Below, one piece after another: positions 48,649 to 57,900 of a DNA stretch of 64,000 nt. The stretch covers positions 8,432,001-8,496,000 of the forward strand of contig CP108521.1 in the NCBI GenBank assembly GCA_035999765.1. Reading direction: 5' to 3'. The stretch is from Streptomyces sp. NBC_01231. GTDB lineage: Bacteria > Actinomycetota > Actinomycetes > Streptomycetales > Streptomycetaceae. The stretch's first letter is position 1. Each line of letters starts with the position of its first letter. The position numbers were made by a program, and so were the translations under genes. The notes beneath the pieces were generated by a model, which searched no databases, was not told the origin of the DNA, and worked only from the letters and a program-made list of their open reading frames with translations.

Positions 48649-51302
48649 ACCACGAGCTGAAACCGGCGGTCGCCACACCGACCGCGGAACACCACCGGGA
48701 ACCACTCGGCATCGGTGAGCCCGCCCCCCGCGTCTCCTGGAAGACGACCGCACCGGCCGGCTGGACGCAGCAGGCGTACCAGATCGAGGTCACCCGCACG
48801 GACGGAACCCACCGCACGGACTGGGTGACCTCCAAAGACTCCGTACTCGTCGACTGGCCCTGCGACAGGCCACTGGCATCACGGGAACGCGCCGCGATAC
48901 GCGTGCGGGTCCGCGGGACCGACGGCACGGCCAGTGACTGGAGCCCGGCCCTGCACCTGGAAACAGGACTGCTGGAGCCGGCGGACTGGACGGCGTACGC
49001 GATCTCACCGCAGTGGCAGTCACTGGAGTCGCCCGACGGCGACCGGCGCCCGCCGCTGCTGCGCAAGGACTTCCACGCCGGTGCGGAGGTGGAGCAGGCG
49101 CGGCTGTACGTCACCGCCCACGGCTTGTACGAGATCGAGATCAACGGCCGGCGGGTCGGCGACCACACCCTCGCGCCCGGCTGGACCAGCTACGACCACC
49201 GGCTGCGCTACCAGACCCACGACGTCACGGACCACCTGCGCGCCGGTGACAACACGATCGGCGCGTGGCTGGCCGACGGCTGGTACCGCGGACGGCTGGG
49301 CTTCCACGGCGGCCACTCCAACCTCTACGGCGACCGGCTCGCCCTCCTCGCCCAACTCGAGATCGTCCACCGCGACGGAACCCGCACCATCATCGGCACC
49401 GACACCTCCTGGCGAGCCGCCCACGGCCCGATCGTCTCCTCCGGCCTGCTCGACGGCGAGACCCATGACGCCCGGGACGAACGGCCCGGCTGGTCCAGCC
49501 CTGGTTTCGACGACGGCGACTGGTCACCGGTCGCTGTCGTCCCCCGGGACCCGGCGACGCTGGTCGCCCCCACCGGGCCGCCCGTGCGCTGCACCGAGGA
49601 AATCACCCCGGCCCGGGTGACCACCCTCGACGGCGACCGCCTCCTGGTGGACTTCGGACAGAACCTCGTCGGCAGGGTCCGTATCACCGTGACCGGGCCG
49701 GCCGGGCACACGGTCGTCGTCCGTCACGCCGAGGTGCTCCAGGACGGAGAGCTGTGCGTCCGCCCCCTGCGCGACGCCACCTCCACCGACCGGTACATCC
49801 TCCGGGGCGGGGACCGGGAGACATGGGAACCGCGCTTCACGATCCACGGCTTCCGCTACGCCGAGATCACCGGCTGGCGCGGCGGTGACCCCCAGCGGGA
49901 CATCGTCGCCCGTGTCCACCACACCGACATGGCCCGCACGGGCTGGTTCGAATGCTCTGACGAGCAGGTGAACCGGCTGCACGAGAACGTGGTGTGGAGC
50001 CTGCGCGGCAACTTCGTCGACGTTCCCACCGACTGCCCCCAGCGAGACGAGCGGCTCGGCTGGACCGGGGACATCCAGGTCTTCGCGCCCACCGCCGCCT
50101 TCCTGTACGACTGCCACGGCATGCTCGCGTCCTGGCTGCGCGACGTCGCCGTCGAGCAGCACGACGACGGCACCGTGCCCTGGTACGTACCCACCATCCC
50201 CGGCGGCCCGCAGTGGACGCCGGCCCGACCCGGCGCCGGCTGGGGCGACGTCGTGACGCTGACCCCGTGGGCCCTGTACCAGGACTCCGGCGACACCGGG
50301 CTGCTGGCCGCCCAGTACGACAGCGCACGCCGCTGGGTCGATCTCATCACCGAGCTCGCGGGCCCGTCGGGCCTGTGGAACCGCGGCTACCAACTCGGCG
50401 ACTGGCTCGACCCCTCGGCACCCCCGGACGACCCAGGCGCCGGCCGCACCGACCGCCACCTCATCGCCACCGCCTATTACGCCTGGTCCACCGCGCATCT
50501 GGCACGGATGGCCGAAGTCCTCGGTCACGACGACGACCGGCAGCACTACGAGCAGCTCGCGCAGCGCATACGCCAGGCTTTCATCAATGCCCACGTGCTT
50601 GCCTCCGGCCTGATGACCAGCGACACCCAGACCGCGTATGCCATCGCCCTCCAGTTCGACCTCCTGCCCGGTCAGGCGGCGCGAGACGTCGCCGGACGGC
50701 GTCTGGCCGAACTGGTCGCCGCAGGCGACCACACCATCCAGACGGGCTTCATCGGCACTCCGCTCGTCACACCCGCACTGAGCTCCACGCACCACACCGA
50801 CACCGCCTACAAACTGCTTCTCCAACAGGAGTGCCCATCCTGGCTGTACGCGCTCAAGCACGATGCCACCACCATCTGGGAACGCTGGGACAGCATGCTC
50901 CCCGACGGGACCGTCAACCCGGGCGAGATGACCTCCTTCAACCACTACGCCCTGGGCGCGATCGCCCAGTGGCTGCACACCACGGTCGCCGGCCTCACCG
51001 CTGCCTCACCCGGCTACCGTGACATCGTTTTCCGCCCACGCCCGGGCGGAGGCATCACTTCGGCCGCCGCCGCCCACGAGTCGCCGTACGGGCGCGTGGC
51101 CATACGGTGGGAGCTGCACGCCTCGGGCATCAAGGTGCACACGACAGTGCCCACCGGCGCGAAAGCACAGATCGACTGGCCCGACGGAGGCGTGACCCCC
51201 CTGGCGCCCGGGACCACCACCACGACCTGGCGGCCACAGCGCACCACCGACCGGTCCACCTCCACGTCCACCTCCGCCGCCATACCGGCAGACCTCATCT
51301 GA
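48645..51302 (+). CDS. GH78 alpha-L-rhamnosidase, intracellular
   Basis: Protein of 885 residues from ATG 48645, coupled to the permease gene. No signal peptide. The GH78 domain series is visible: an N-terminal beta domain (SWKTTAPAGWTQQAYQIEV), the rhamnosidase N-domain (ARLYVTAHGLYEIEINGRRV), and the (alpha/alpha)6 barrel with the family signature PQRDERLGWTGD (D468, E469), which carries catalytic acidic residues. A C-terminal beta-sandwich follows (EHYEQLAQ to SPYGRVAIRW). It hydrolyses terminal alpha-L-rhamnose from imported glycosides or rhamnogalacturonan fragments. The tail is Thr/Ser-rich. It fits a pectin side-chain pathway with the arabinanases encoded upstream. Confidence 0.93.
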   Translation: MNHELKPAVATPTAEHHREPLGIGEPAPRVSWKTTAPAGWTQQAYQIEVTRTDGTHRTDWVTSKDSVLVDWPCDRPLASRERAAIRVRVRGTDGTASDWSPALHLETGLLEPADWTAYAISPQWQSLESPDGDRRPPLLRKDFHAGAEVEQARLYVTAHGLYEIEINGRRVGDHTLAPGWTSYDHRLRYQTHDVTDHLRAGDNTIGAWLADGWYRGRLGFHGGHSNLYGDRLALLAQLEIVHRDGTRTIIGTDTSWRAAHGPIVSSGLLDGETHDARDERPGWSSPGFDDGDWSPVAVVPRDPATLVAPTGPPVRCTEEITPARVTTLDGDRLLVDFGQNLVGRVRITVTGPAGHTVVVRHAEVLQDGELCVRPLRDATSTDRYILRGGDRETWEPRFTIHGFRYAEITGWRGGDPQRDIVARVHHTDMARTGWFECSDEQVNRLHENVVWSLRGNFVDVPTDCPQRDERLGWTGDIQVFAPTAAFLYDCHGMLASWLRDVAVEQHDDGTVPWYVPTIPGGPQWTPARPGAGWGDVVTLTPWALYQDSGDTGLLAAQYDSARRWVDLITELAGPSGLWNRGYQLGDWLDPSAPPDDPGAGRTDRHLIATAYYAWSTAHLARMAEVLGHDDDRQHYEQLAQRIRQAFINAHVLASGLMTSDTQTAYAIALQFDLLPGQAARDVAGRRLAELVAAGDHTIQTGFIGTPLVTPALSSTHHTDTAYKLLLQQECPSWLYALKHDATTIWERWDSMLPDGTVNPGEMTSFNHYALGAIAQWLHTTVAGLTAASPGYRDIVFRPRPGGGITSAAAAHESPYGRVAIRWELHASGIKVHTTVPTGAKAQIDWPDGGVTPLAPGTTTTTWRPQRTTDRSTSTSTSAAIPADLI

Positions 51303-51587
51303 GTGCCGGCGGTCGCTGCCGTCGGCTTGGCGCGGAAAGCGGTGACCCGTGCCGGCCACCACATCGGCCCCCCGTCCCACGGCGCCTGATCAGCCACTTC
51401 TCGATCACGCCGAGGACGGGGGGCAGCCGCTACCGGTATCGAGGAACCCGCGGATCGCAGGGGCGGGGGAGGGCCTTGGGCCTACAGGTACTGACAGGGC
51501 CCCTCACCCGTGCGCCGTCCGGCTCAGCCTGGAACGCGTGAGTACCCACACCCTGGACTTCGACGCGATGGACTGCCCGCACAGCCC

Positions 51588-51725
51588 GGCTTGACCCTCA
51601 CCGCCTACTCCGCCGCACCCGGTACCTCCGAGGGTGACGCCCTGCAACTCCTCGCCAGCTGGGCGGCCACCGAGAAGACGTCGCCCACCAGCAGCCCCGG
51701 CACCGCCGATCAACAGAATCGGTGA
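51588..51725 (+). pseudogene. MmyB-like regulator, last 45 residues
   Basis: The plus frame ends LTLTAYSAAPGTSEGDALQL, LASWAATEKTSP and stops at 51723-51725. This is the C-terminal end of the MmyB-like ligand domain of XRE regulators, closely paralleling LTIYTAEPGTPHEDRLKLL of the intact copy at 63400. The rest of that gene is missing. Confidence 0.65.
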
Positions 51726-51761
51726 ACACCGCGTGGCGATCACGGAACGCACCCCGCCCAG

Positions 51762-52052
51762 CTGACCGAGCACGGCCTGGTGCTGGAGATGCGCGCCGGG
51801 CCGCTACCAGGCATCTACGACCCCATCGGCCCCGGCAAGTTGCTGTTGCTGTTGCTGTTCGGCTTCTTCGCAGCGACGGCGGAGACGGAGCGGGAGAACA
51901 TCGGGGAGCCGACGCTGGAGGGCCTGGAGACCGTGGCCCTCAAAGCCAGGTACGGCGGCAGGCCGCCGGTCACCGATGACATGCTGCCCACCGTGCCGCA
52001 GCGCAAGGCGCTCGGCGAGTCCGTCGAGCAGTCCGCTGACCGGCGTCGTCCC
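51762..52052 (+). pseudogene. Serine recombinase (resolvase) fragment
   Basis: The frame reads LTEHGLVLEMRAGPLPGIYD, LFGFFAATAETERENIGEPT, then GLETVALKARYGGRPPV. This resembles the region between the catalytic domain and the helix-turn-helix of Tn3-type resolvases/invertases (pattern FAAxAExERExIxERTxxGL, followed by A-x-x-x-GGRPP). The catalytic N-terminus with the active serine is missing. It marks a dead mobile element. Confidence 0.55.
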
Positions 52053-52168
52053 TACCTCGTGGGGCTGGGACGACGGTCTTCGCCGTCCCAGCCCCACTTC
52101 TGCAGCCGAATTCGCGCCCGACCGGCTGCATCTGGGGTTCGGAGCGGCAGGCCCACCCCGACTTGCAT

Positions 52169-52184
52169 CTGACGTTGGCGTCAG
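52169..52184. promoter_or_regulatory. Orphan MerR-type operator
   Basis: CTGACGTTGGCGTCAG, a near-perfect palindrome preceded by TTGCAT, matches the elements at 56635 and 59776 and, in part, at 57841. In this case no intact gene follows downstream on the plus strand, only the terminator at 52191. Confidence 0.6.
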
Positions 52185-52190
52185 GTGTTT

Positions 52191-52231
52191 GCGATCCGCC
52201 CGCGCACTCGGGGAGTGCACGGGCGGATCGC
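52191..52231 (-). terminator. Terminator of the subtilase gene
   Basis: Arms GCGATCCGCCCG and CGGGCGGATCGC with inner CGCACT/AGTGCA pairing and a CGGGG loop form a very stable hairpin of about 18 pairs, 38 bases after the stop of the minus-strand peptidase gene. Confidence 0.8.
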
Positions 52232-52268
52232 TCACCGATGGTTCACACCAACGGCTACCGGGGCGCGG

Positions 52269-55200
52269 CTACGGCGTGGCTGTCAACGCCGTGTGTCCGA
52301 GGGTGGTCGACCCGTCGCCGTACTCGACGGCGCCGACGTACTGCCGGCCGGGTGTGGCGTCCGGCCACGACACCGTGACCTGCGGACGGTCGCCCGCCGA
52401 GACGTTCTGCACGGTCGGGGTGACCGTGGCTGTCACAGCCGGGGTTCCCTGGCCGACCTTCCAACTCCACAGGGTGTACTGCTGGCTGGTGGTGCCGGCC
52501 GGCAGTGCGTACTGGAGGACGTAGACGTCGTAGTCGCCGGGCGGCAGGTCGACGTGTTCGTCGGAGCCGGGGCCGGGCCAGTCGCCGATGTGGTTGCCGT
52601 TTGTGTCGAAGGCGTACAGGTCGAGGTTGCTGCCTGGGACGTGGTCCGCGGAGGTGATGGCGAACCGGGTGAACGGGGTGCCTGCGGGGACGTGGACGTG
52701 GTGTTTCACGACGGCGTCGTTGGTGCGCTGACTCTGTGTGAAGTCGGCCTGGTCGGTGCCCGTGAGGGGGCCGGTAGTCTTCTCGCCGGTGTAGAGGGAC
52801 GCCTTCGCGGTCAGCTCGCCGTTCCAGTCGACTGCGGCCCTCAGCGTCGCGGAGTCACCACCGGTGACCACGGCCTCTTTCGGGGCGGACAACGGTACGG
52901 AGCGCAGGGCGACCGGGCTGGTGACCTCGTGGTGGCTGTGCGCGTCGCTCCACGTCAGGGAGCCGAAGGACCAGGTGTTGTGGGCCGCACTCGTACGCTC
53001 GAAGGTCACCTTGTACGACGCCGACGCGCCCGGCGTGACCGTCAGCCGCTTCGGGGTGACCTCGGCGCGGAAGCCCGGCGGGGTCTGGAGATTCGCCCTG
53101 TACGTGGCGGTGTGCGCCGAGACGTTGGTGACCGTGCGCGTCACCGTCTGACCGGCCAGCAGATCACCGACTGCGATCGACGGGTAGTTGAGGTCGCTGG
53201 GGTCGGTCTTCGTGGCCGTGGCGCAGGCATCGGTGCCGTCCTCGGTGGTCGGCTTCTGGCCGATCGCGCAGAGGTAGGCGGTCCAGTCGGCGGAGGTGGA
53301 GTCGTAGACCAGGCCGGGGTCGGCCGCCCGGGTGACTCGGGGCAGGCCCGCGCCGTAGTCGAGGGGCGAGGCGGAGTCGGCCAGTTCGCGGCCGATGGGG
53401 TCGCCGTTCTCGTCGGTGGGCGTGGCCGTCGTCATCAGCGCCGACTTGATCTCCATCGGTGACCAGTCGGGGTGCAGTTGCCGCAGCAGGGCGGCGAGGC
53501 CGGCGATGTGGGGGGACGCCATCGAGGTGCCGTCGGAGAAGCTGAACCGGCCGGGGTAATAGCTGGTGCTGCCGGGCACCACGCCCGCCGGGATGGTCTG
53601 ACCGAAGGAGGCGATGTCGGGCTTGAGCAGGTCGCCGTCGCTGAAGTGGTCCGGGCCGCTGGAGGAGAAGGAGAGGATCTCCCGGGTGGCCCGGTGGCTG
53701 CTCTGGGTGGGCGTGAACCGGGCGGTCGCGCCGGCATGGGAGGCGTAGGCATGGACTGCCTTCGCGTCCTCGAGGCCGAGTTGGATCAGGGGCACCGAGA
53801 AGACGTACGGGGGCAGGAACTCGTCGTAGGCCGGGGTGTCGGTGAGTACGAGACCCTTGCCGCCGACCGCCAGGACCTCGTCCGACTTGTCGTCCTCCCA
53901 GATGCCGGCACCGCCTCGGTCGCAGACGATGATCTTGCCCTTCGCCCGTGCCGGATCGAGCGTGCCCGGCGCGCACAGCGCGGCCCGGCCGGCGTCCGCG
54001 CCGTCCTTTCGTACGGCGACTGCCTCGACCAGCGGGGCAGAGCCGGCACCCGGGTTCAGGCCGACGCGGGTGTAGCGGCGGCCGTCGCCGAGGACCAGGG
54101 AGGCGGTGTACTGGGTGTCGTGCGACGACGCGGCGACCGTCGTGACCCACGGGCCGGTGTGGTGCACGGAGTCCGGGCCGCCGTTGTTGGCGGCAGCGGC
54201 GATGAACACGCCCGCCTTGGCCGCGTTGAACATGGCCTCCATGTCGGGCTGCTCGGTGAGTGTGCCGGTGATGGAGAAGTTGATGACGTCGACGCCGTCC
54301 GCCACGGCCCTGTCGATCGCGGCGGTGAGGTCCGCGGTCGGGCAGCCGAAGCCCGGCCAGCACGCCTTGTAGAAGGCGAGGCGGGCAGCCGGGGCGACAC
54401 CGCTGAGCCGGCCCTCGGCGTTGCTGCCGGGTACCGACGCGGCGACGCCGTAGTTGCCGGCGGCCGTGCTGCCGGTGTGGGTGCCGTGGCTGCTGGTGTC
54501 CAACGGTGAGGGGGTGTCTTCGCGGTCCGCGGGGACTCCCGCGCCGAACCACTGTGCGCCGATCACCTTGTTGTTGCAGGTCACCTTGTGCGTGGGGTCG
54601 TCGCCCGGGTCACAGTCGCCGTGCCACTTCTTGGCGATGGCCTCGGCGTCGGGGCGCGGATTCGGCAGTGCGGCGAACATCGGGTTCGAGGGGTCGAACC
54701 CGGTGTCCACGATCCCGACGATCACCCCTTCCCCGGCGTGCTCGGGGCCGCCCGCCTTCGCCCACAGACCCTTGGCGCCGGAGAGGCCGAGGAGTCGGGG
54801 GGTGTCGGGGAACTGGGCGTGGTGGGCCGTACGGGGGGCCTGGGAGCCGGGGGTGGGTGGTGTTCGGGCTTCTGCGGGTGCGGTGAGGGCTGATCGCGCA
54901 GCGCTCCGCGCCTCTGAAAGACCTTGGCCCTGGGGGTCGCTCACCCTGTTGGGAGGGGTCGGCTGCTGGGCCGCAGGAGCCGGGACCTTGCCGTCGGCCC
55001 CGTCCCGGCCATCGGCCACGGTCCGGGTGTAGGTTTCCGCCCGGCCGTCCGTCCTCGGCCCATCGTCCGGACCTGTCGACGCCGGCTGAGCGACCGTGTT
55101 GCGGGTCACCGAGACGACACCAGGCGTCGAGGCCAGCTTGGCGGCCTGCCGGCCGGTCAGTTCGGCGGCGAATCCGCTGAACGTGTAGGAGTAGTCGTAG

Positions 55201-55538
55201 AGCGTCTTGACACCGGGCACGGCGTCGAGGACCCGCTCCCGACGGTCGTCCAGGTGTGCCACGTACTTCTCGACCGTGGCGGAGTCGGCGTCGAGCCGCT
55301 TCCTCGCCGTGGGCGCAGTCCGCTGCAGCCGGGGCAGCCCGCCCTCGTACGCGGCGACGGGTGGGTCGGCGAGCTTGACGATGTAGGTGTCGTGGCCGTA
55401 ACTGCCGTCGCTCCCAGCGGAGTTGGGGTCGGAAGCGGCGGAGGTGGGAGCGATGACCGCCATGAGGGTCAGGGCTCCGGCGAGGAGGGGCGCGAGAGTG
55501 GTGAGGGCCGCTCTCGGGCGTATGGGTGTGCGTGTCAC
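52269..55538 (-). CDS. Secreted subtilisin-like serine peptidase (S8) with PA insert
   Basis: Protein of 1089 residues from GTG 55538; the longer frame runs through a decayed gene and is rejected. Signal peptide up to about APTSAAS, then an I9-type propeptide (TYIVKLADPPVAAYEG). The catalytic triad is intact: D278 (GIVDTGFDPSN), H351 (SSHGTHTGS) and S672 (DGTSMASPHIAG). A protease-associated domain lies between His and Ser (ALCAPGTLDPARAKGKIIVC). A fibronectin-III-like domain and a C-terminal pre-peptidase-type beta domain (NLDLYAFDTNGNHIGDW) follow. It is a large extracellular protease of the kind many Streptomyces secrete. A degenerate copy of its 3' end lies just upstream of its own start. 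Confidence 0.93.
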   Translation of the reverse strand: MTRTPIRPRAALTTLAPLLAGALTLMAVIAPTSAASDPNSAGSDGSYGHDTYIVKLADPPVAAYEGGLPRLQRTAPTARKRLDADSATVEKYVAHLDDRRERVLDAVPGVKTLYDYSYTFSGFAAELTGRQAAKLASTPGVVSVTRNTVAQPASTGPDDGPRTDGRAETYTRTVADGRDGADGKVPAPAAQQPTPPNRVSDPQGQGLSEARSAARSALTAPAEARTPPTPGSQAPRTAHHAQFPDTPRLLGLSGAKGLWAKAGGPEHAGEGVIVGIVDTGFDPSNPMFAALPNPRPDAEAIAKKWHGDCDPGDDPTHKVTCNNKVIGAQWFGAGVPADREDTPSPLDTSSHGTHTGSTAAGNYGVAASVPGSNAEGRLSGVAPAARLAFYKACWPGFGCPTADLTAAIDRAVADGVDVINFSITGTLTEQPDMEAMFNAAKAGVFIAAAANNGGPDSVHHTGPWVTTVAASSHDTQYTASLVLGDGRRYTRVGLNPGAGSAPLVEAVAVRKDGADAGRAALCAPGTLDPARAKGKIIVCDRGGAGIWEDDKSDEVLAVGGKGLVLTDTPAYDEFLPPYVFSVPLIQLGLEDAKAVHAYASHAGATARFTPTQSSHRATREILSFSSSGPDHFSDGDLLKPDIASFGQTIPAGVVPGSTSYYPGRFSFSDGTSMASPHIAGLAALLRQLHPDWSPMEIKSALMTTATPTDENGDPIGRELADSASPLDYGAGLPRVTRAADPGLVYDSTSADWTAYLCAIGQKPTTEDGTDACATATKTDPSDLNYPSIAVGDLLAGQTVTRTVTNVSAHTATYRANLQTPPGFRAEVTPKRLTVTPGASASYKVTFERTSAAHNTWSFGSLTWSDAHSHHEVTSPVALRSVPLSAPKEAVVTGGDSATLRAAVDWNGELTAKASLYTGEKTTGPLTGTDQADFTQSQRTNDAVVKHHVHVPAGTPFTRFAITSADHVPGSNLDLYAFDTNGNHIGDWPGPGSDEHVDLPPGDYDVYVLQYALPAGTTSQQYTLWSWKVGQGTPAVTATVTPTVQNVSAGDRPQVTVSWPDATPGRQYVGAVEYGDGSTTLGHTALTATP

Positions 55539-55609
55539 TTGTGATCCATATCGATCGGGTGCCGTGGATGCGTCGGGCGCCAGGTGTCCGGCCGCCATCC
55601 GCCTCTGCG

Positions 55610-55900
55610 GCTGTGGGGGTGTGCGGGGGCTACGGCGTGACTGTCGAAACCGTGCACCCGAGGGGGGCTCGAACCGTCGCCGTGTCCGACGAGGCCGAGG
55701 TACCGCGTGGCCTGCAAAGCAGGCCAGGTCACTTGGAGTTGGGGCCCTCGTCCGCGGCCACCGCCGGGAAATGGCAGTGGTGGGGGTGTCGGGTTCGCCC
55801 TGGTCGAGCTTCCGGCTCCAGAGCATGTACTGCGAGGTCTCCCCGGCCGGCACGGCACACGCGGTGAGTGCGAGCACGGTGGCCAGGTGGTGGCGCACTC
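55610..55900 (-). pseudogene. Relic of the 3' end of a paralogous S8 peptidase gene
   Basis: On the minus strand, VTWPALQATRYLGLVGHGDG parallels VSWPDATPGRQYVGAVEYGD of the intact peptidase, and further upstream VPAGETSQYMLWSRKL parallels LPAGTTSQQYTLWSWKV. The DNA aligns by eye with 52265-52540, including GGGGCTACGGCGTGACTGTC against GCGGCTACGGCGTGGCTGTC. Frames are broken, so this is debris of a tandem paralogue. Confidence 0.7.
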
Positions 55901-56125
55901 CTGCGTGGATCGGAGTTGGGCAAGGGCAGTCCGGATCAGCGATGACGCATTCGGTAGGCACGATCTCTGTCACACTCCGGGGCTTGCTGAACTGACAGAT
56001 CGCCATGAACCGGGGGGCACGCGGCAACACCGAAGCCTGGACCCCGAAGACGCTCGTCGAAGCCTGGAGGAGGTGGCTCCGTCGGTCCCGGAGCACATCA
56101 CAGCCTTCATCAGCTCCGGAGCGGT

Positions 56126-56517
56126 TCAACGGGCGAACGCGTCGAGCATCGCCTCGCTTGCGTGGAATGACCGTCCGAGACCTCCGTGGCCTGGATGAGC
56201 GTGCCGTCGGGTTCGTAGAAGAGGAAGATCGAAGTCCGGGCATCGGGGTCCAGATGCAGTCGGTCTGAACCTCGATACCAGTGGCCTTGACACGCTGAAA
56301 CAGGTCATCGATGTCAGGCGCTGTGAGCCCCGGCTCCTTGATGACGGTCGCCCCGTGGCGCAGGTACTTCGCGCCGGAGTCATCGGAGACGTTCACGATC
56401 CGGGTTGCCGCCTTCTTCGCGCCAAGAATGCCGTCGAGCGTCGAGGAGTCGAACCAGTGAAGAGGGCAGCGATCGCGCTGGATCGCTCACCATGATGCAG
56501 ATGTGATGGAAGGGCAC
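56126..56517 (-). pseudogene. VOC/glyoxalase-family protein, frameshifted
   Basis: GTG 56517, with AGAGGAAA upstream, starts VPFHHICIMVSDPARSL, the beta-alpha-beta start of vicinal-oxygen-chelate proteins. The frame then shifts, and another frame carries NVSDDSGAKYLRHGATVIKE, DIDDLFQRVKATGIEVQT and DCIWTPM. The end is scrambled near 56200, where a third frame reads LFYEPDGTLIQATEVSD. At least two frameshifts. The MerR-type palindrome at 56635 lies where its promoter would be. Confidence 0.7.
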
Positions 56518-56630
56518 GATTTCCTCTGTGGGGTGAGGGAGGGGGAGCCGCAGGCACTGGCCAGGTGCCAGTGATCCAGACCGGTCGGCGGCCAACTACC
56601 GGCGCTGTTCTGTAACTTCAGCCGCAACGG

Positions 56631-56686
56631 TAAAACCTGACGCTAGTGTCAGGTGCAAGTCTTTCGGGGTGAGACCCCCGCGAGGA
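56631..56686 (-). promoter_or_regulatory. MerR-type promoter/operator, repeat copy 1
   Basis: The palindrome at 56635-56654 (ACCTGACGCTAGTGTCAGGT) is embedded in a 56-base block almost identical to 59772-59828, running from TAAAACCT through GGTGCAAGTCTTT to GAGACC and GCGAGGA. On the minus strand it reads TTGCACCTGACACTAGCGTC, a -35-like TTGCAC followed by a long spacer, typical of MerR-controlled promoters. It faces the VOC remnant. Confidence 0.7.
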
Positions 56687-56748
56687 AACGGGCAGAGGCG
56701 GCGGTCGGCTCGGCGAGTGACCGCCCACCACTCAGGTGAGAAGGTCTG

Positions 56749-57330
56749 TCAGAACCGCCGATCTGTGACGTTCTGCAACTGGCGGAGAGTCAGGGCCATC
56801 TTCTCCGCGGACTCGGTCATCACCCCCCAGGTGACACACAGTTGCACCGGATGCCCTGCTTGCCCCAGCGGGAGGCGACGTGGCGGGCGAGCGCGTTGAT
56901 CCCGGCTTTGCTCGGCCTGGTAACCGGCGCGCTGGTGGTCGCCCACGTGTGCGGACGCGGAGGAGGTATTGACGATCGTTCCGCCGCCCTGTGCGAGCGG
57001 CAGGTGAACGGCCGCGGGGGTGAGCGCGAAGCTGATCAGGTTCACCTCAAGGGTGCGCCGCCATACGGCTGGATCCATGTCCAGCAGGTCGCCGTCGCGG
57101 CCCAGCACGTCCGCCGAGGCGTTGGCGGCGACGTTGTAGAGCTCGTCGGCTCTGCCGGGCCGGTCGACGGCGGTGTCGAACAGGGCGCGTACCGACCGCT
57201 CGTCGGCGAGGTCGAACTCGGCGGCGAGGGCGCTTCCGCCGGCGTCGCCGATGCGCTTGGCGGTGGCCTGCGCCGCGTCCGCGTTGATGTCGCGATGTCC
57301 GGAGCGGCCTGAGGTCACGGAGAGGTCCGT
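56749..57330 (-). pseudogene. Short-chain dehydrogenase remnant
   Basis: The minus frame contains the middle of an SDR: DAAQATAKRIGDAGGSALA, EFDLADERSVRALFDTAVDR, VAANASADVLGRD and GGTIVNTSSASAHVGDHQRA. The N-terminal nucleotide-binding Gly motif is missing, and the Y-x-x-x-K region is out of frame (GYQAEQSRDQ). A late return to frame gives GVMTESAEKMALTLRQLQ. Truncated and frameshifted. Confidence 0.75.
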
Positions 57331-57405
57331 CTCTGAATCGGCCTGCCGCACACCGCTTGTGGGTGGTGTGCGGCAGGCCCTATCGGGCGGTACCGGGGAC
57401 CGATA

Positions 57406-57801
57406 TCAAGCGGGATCGGGAAGGCCGGCGCGGACGGGGTGGCAGTGGTCGGGGTGGCTGGGGTCCGTCGCCACAGCGATGATCTCGTCGAGCCGGGCGC
57501 GCACTTCCGTCAGGTCGTGGATCTGGCGGTCGATGCGGGCCCGTTCGGTGATGAGGCTGTCGGTGAACCCATAGGGCGCATCACCTTCGTTCATGCACCG
57601 CGGCAGAACCTCGCGAACGAGCCTGCTCGACAGGCCGGCGGCGTACAGCTGCTGGATCATCCTGACCCGCTCGACCGAGCCGTCCTGGTACTCCCGCTGC
57701 CCTCCGCCGGTACGCGTGGGGCCGAGCAGCCGCTGCTCCTCGTAGTAACGCAGCGCGCGAACGCTCACTCCCGCTTGTTCGGCGACCTCTCCGATCCGCA
57801 T
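57406..57801 (-). CDS. MerR-family transcriptional regulator
   Basis: Protein of 131 residues from ATG 57801, with AAGGAG upstream. The winged helix is canonical: MRIGEVAEQAGVSVRALRYY, EEQRLLGPTRTGGGQREY. An antiparallel coiled coil follows (ITERARIDRQIHDLTEVRAR). No effector domain or cysteine cluster is present, so the signal is unknown. It lies between the SDR remnant and the DJ-1-like gene, and CTGACGTCAG (57841-57850) sits in its own promoter. Related palindromes precede the SDR gene and the VOC remnant, so I infer a small local regulon, probably for a reactive electrophile or aldehyde stress. Confidence 0.92.
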   Translation of the reverse strand: MRIGEVAEQAGVSVRALRYYEEQRLLGPTRTGGGQREYQDGSVERVRMIQQLYAAGLSSRLVREVLPRCMNEGDAPYGFTDSLITERARIDRQIHDLTEVRARLDEIIAVATDPSHPDHCHPVRAGLPDPA

Positions 57802-57835
57802 GGCTGCTCCTTGCTGTTTCGTGTCCCGCCAGAGT

Positions 57836-57850
57836 TACATCTGACGTCAG
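57836..57850. promoter_or_regulatory. Palindrome in the merR promoter
   Basis: CTGACGTCAG (57841-57850), preceded by ACAT, shares its half-site with the MerR-type operators at 52169, 56635 and 59776. It lies 40 bases before the MerR ATG and suggests autoregulation. Confidence 0.6.
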
Positions 57851-57900
57851 CTTTGAGGTTTCAGCCTAATGATGTCGGCGCCCTGAGCCGGGAGGCAGGG

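Larger units (their letters stand above)
51303..52168. other. Region of gene remnants after the rhamnosidase
   Basis: No intact gene in 870 bases. Two fragments are recognisable and listed separately: an MmyB-like tail (51588-51725) and a serine-recombinase piece (51762-52052). A short GTTGCT trinucleotide run sits near 51841-51862. Confidence 0.5.

Noticed and set aside
55539..56396. N-terminal 286-residue extension of the S8 peptidase frame
   Set aside because: The extension is the decayed VOC gene and the S8 3' relic read through by chance; a signal peptide starts at GTG 55538.
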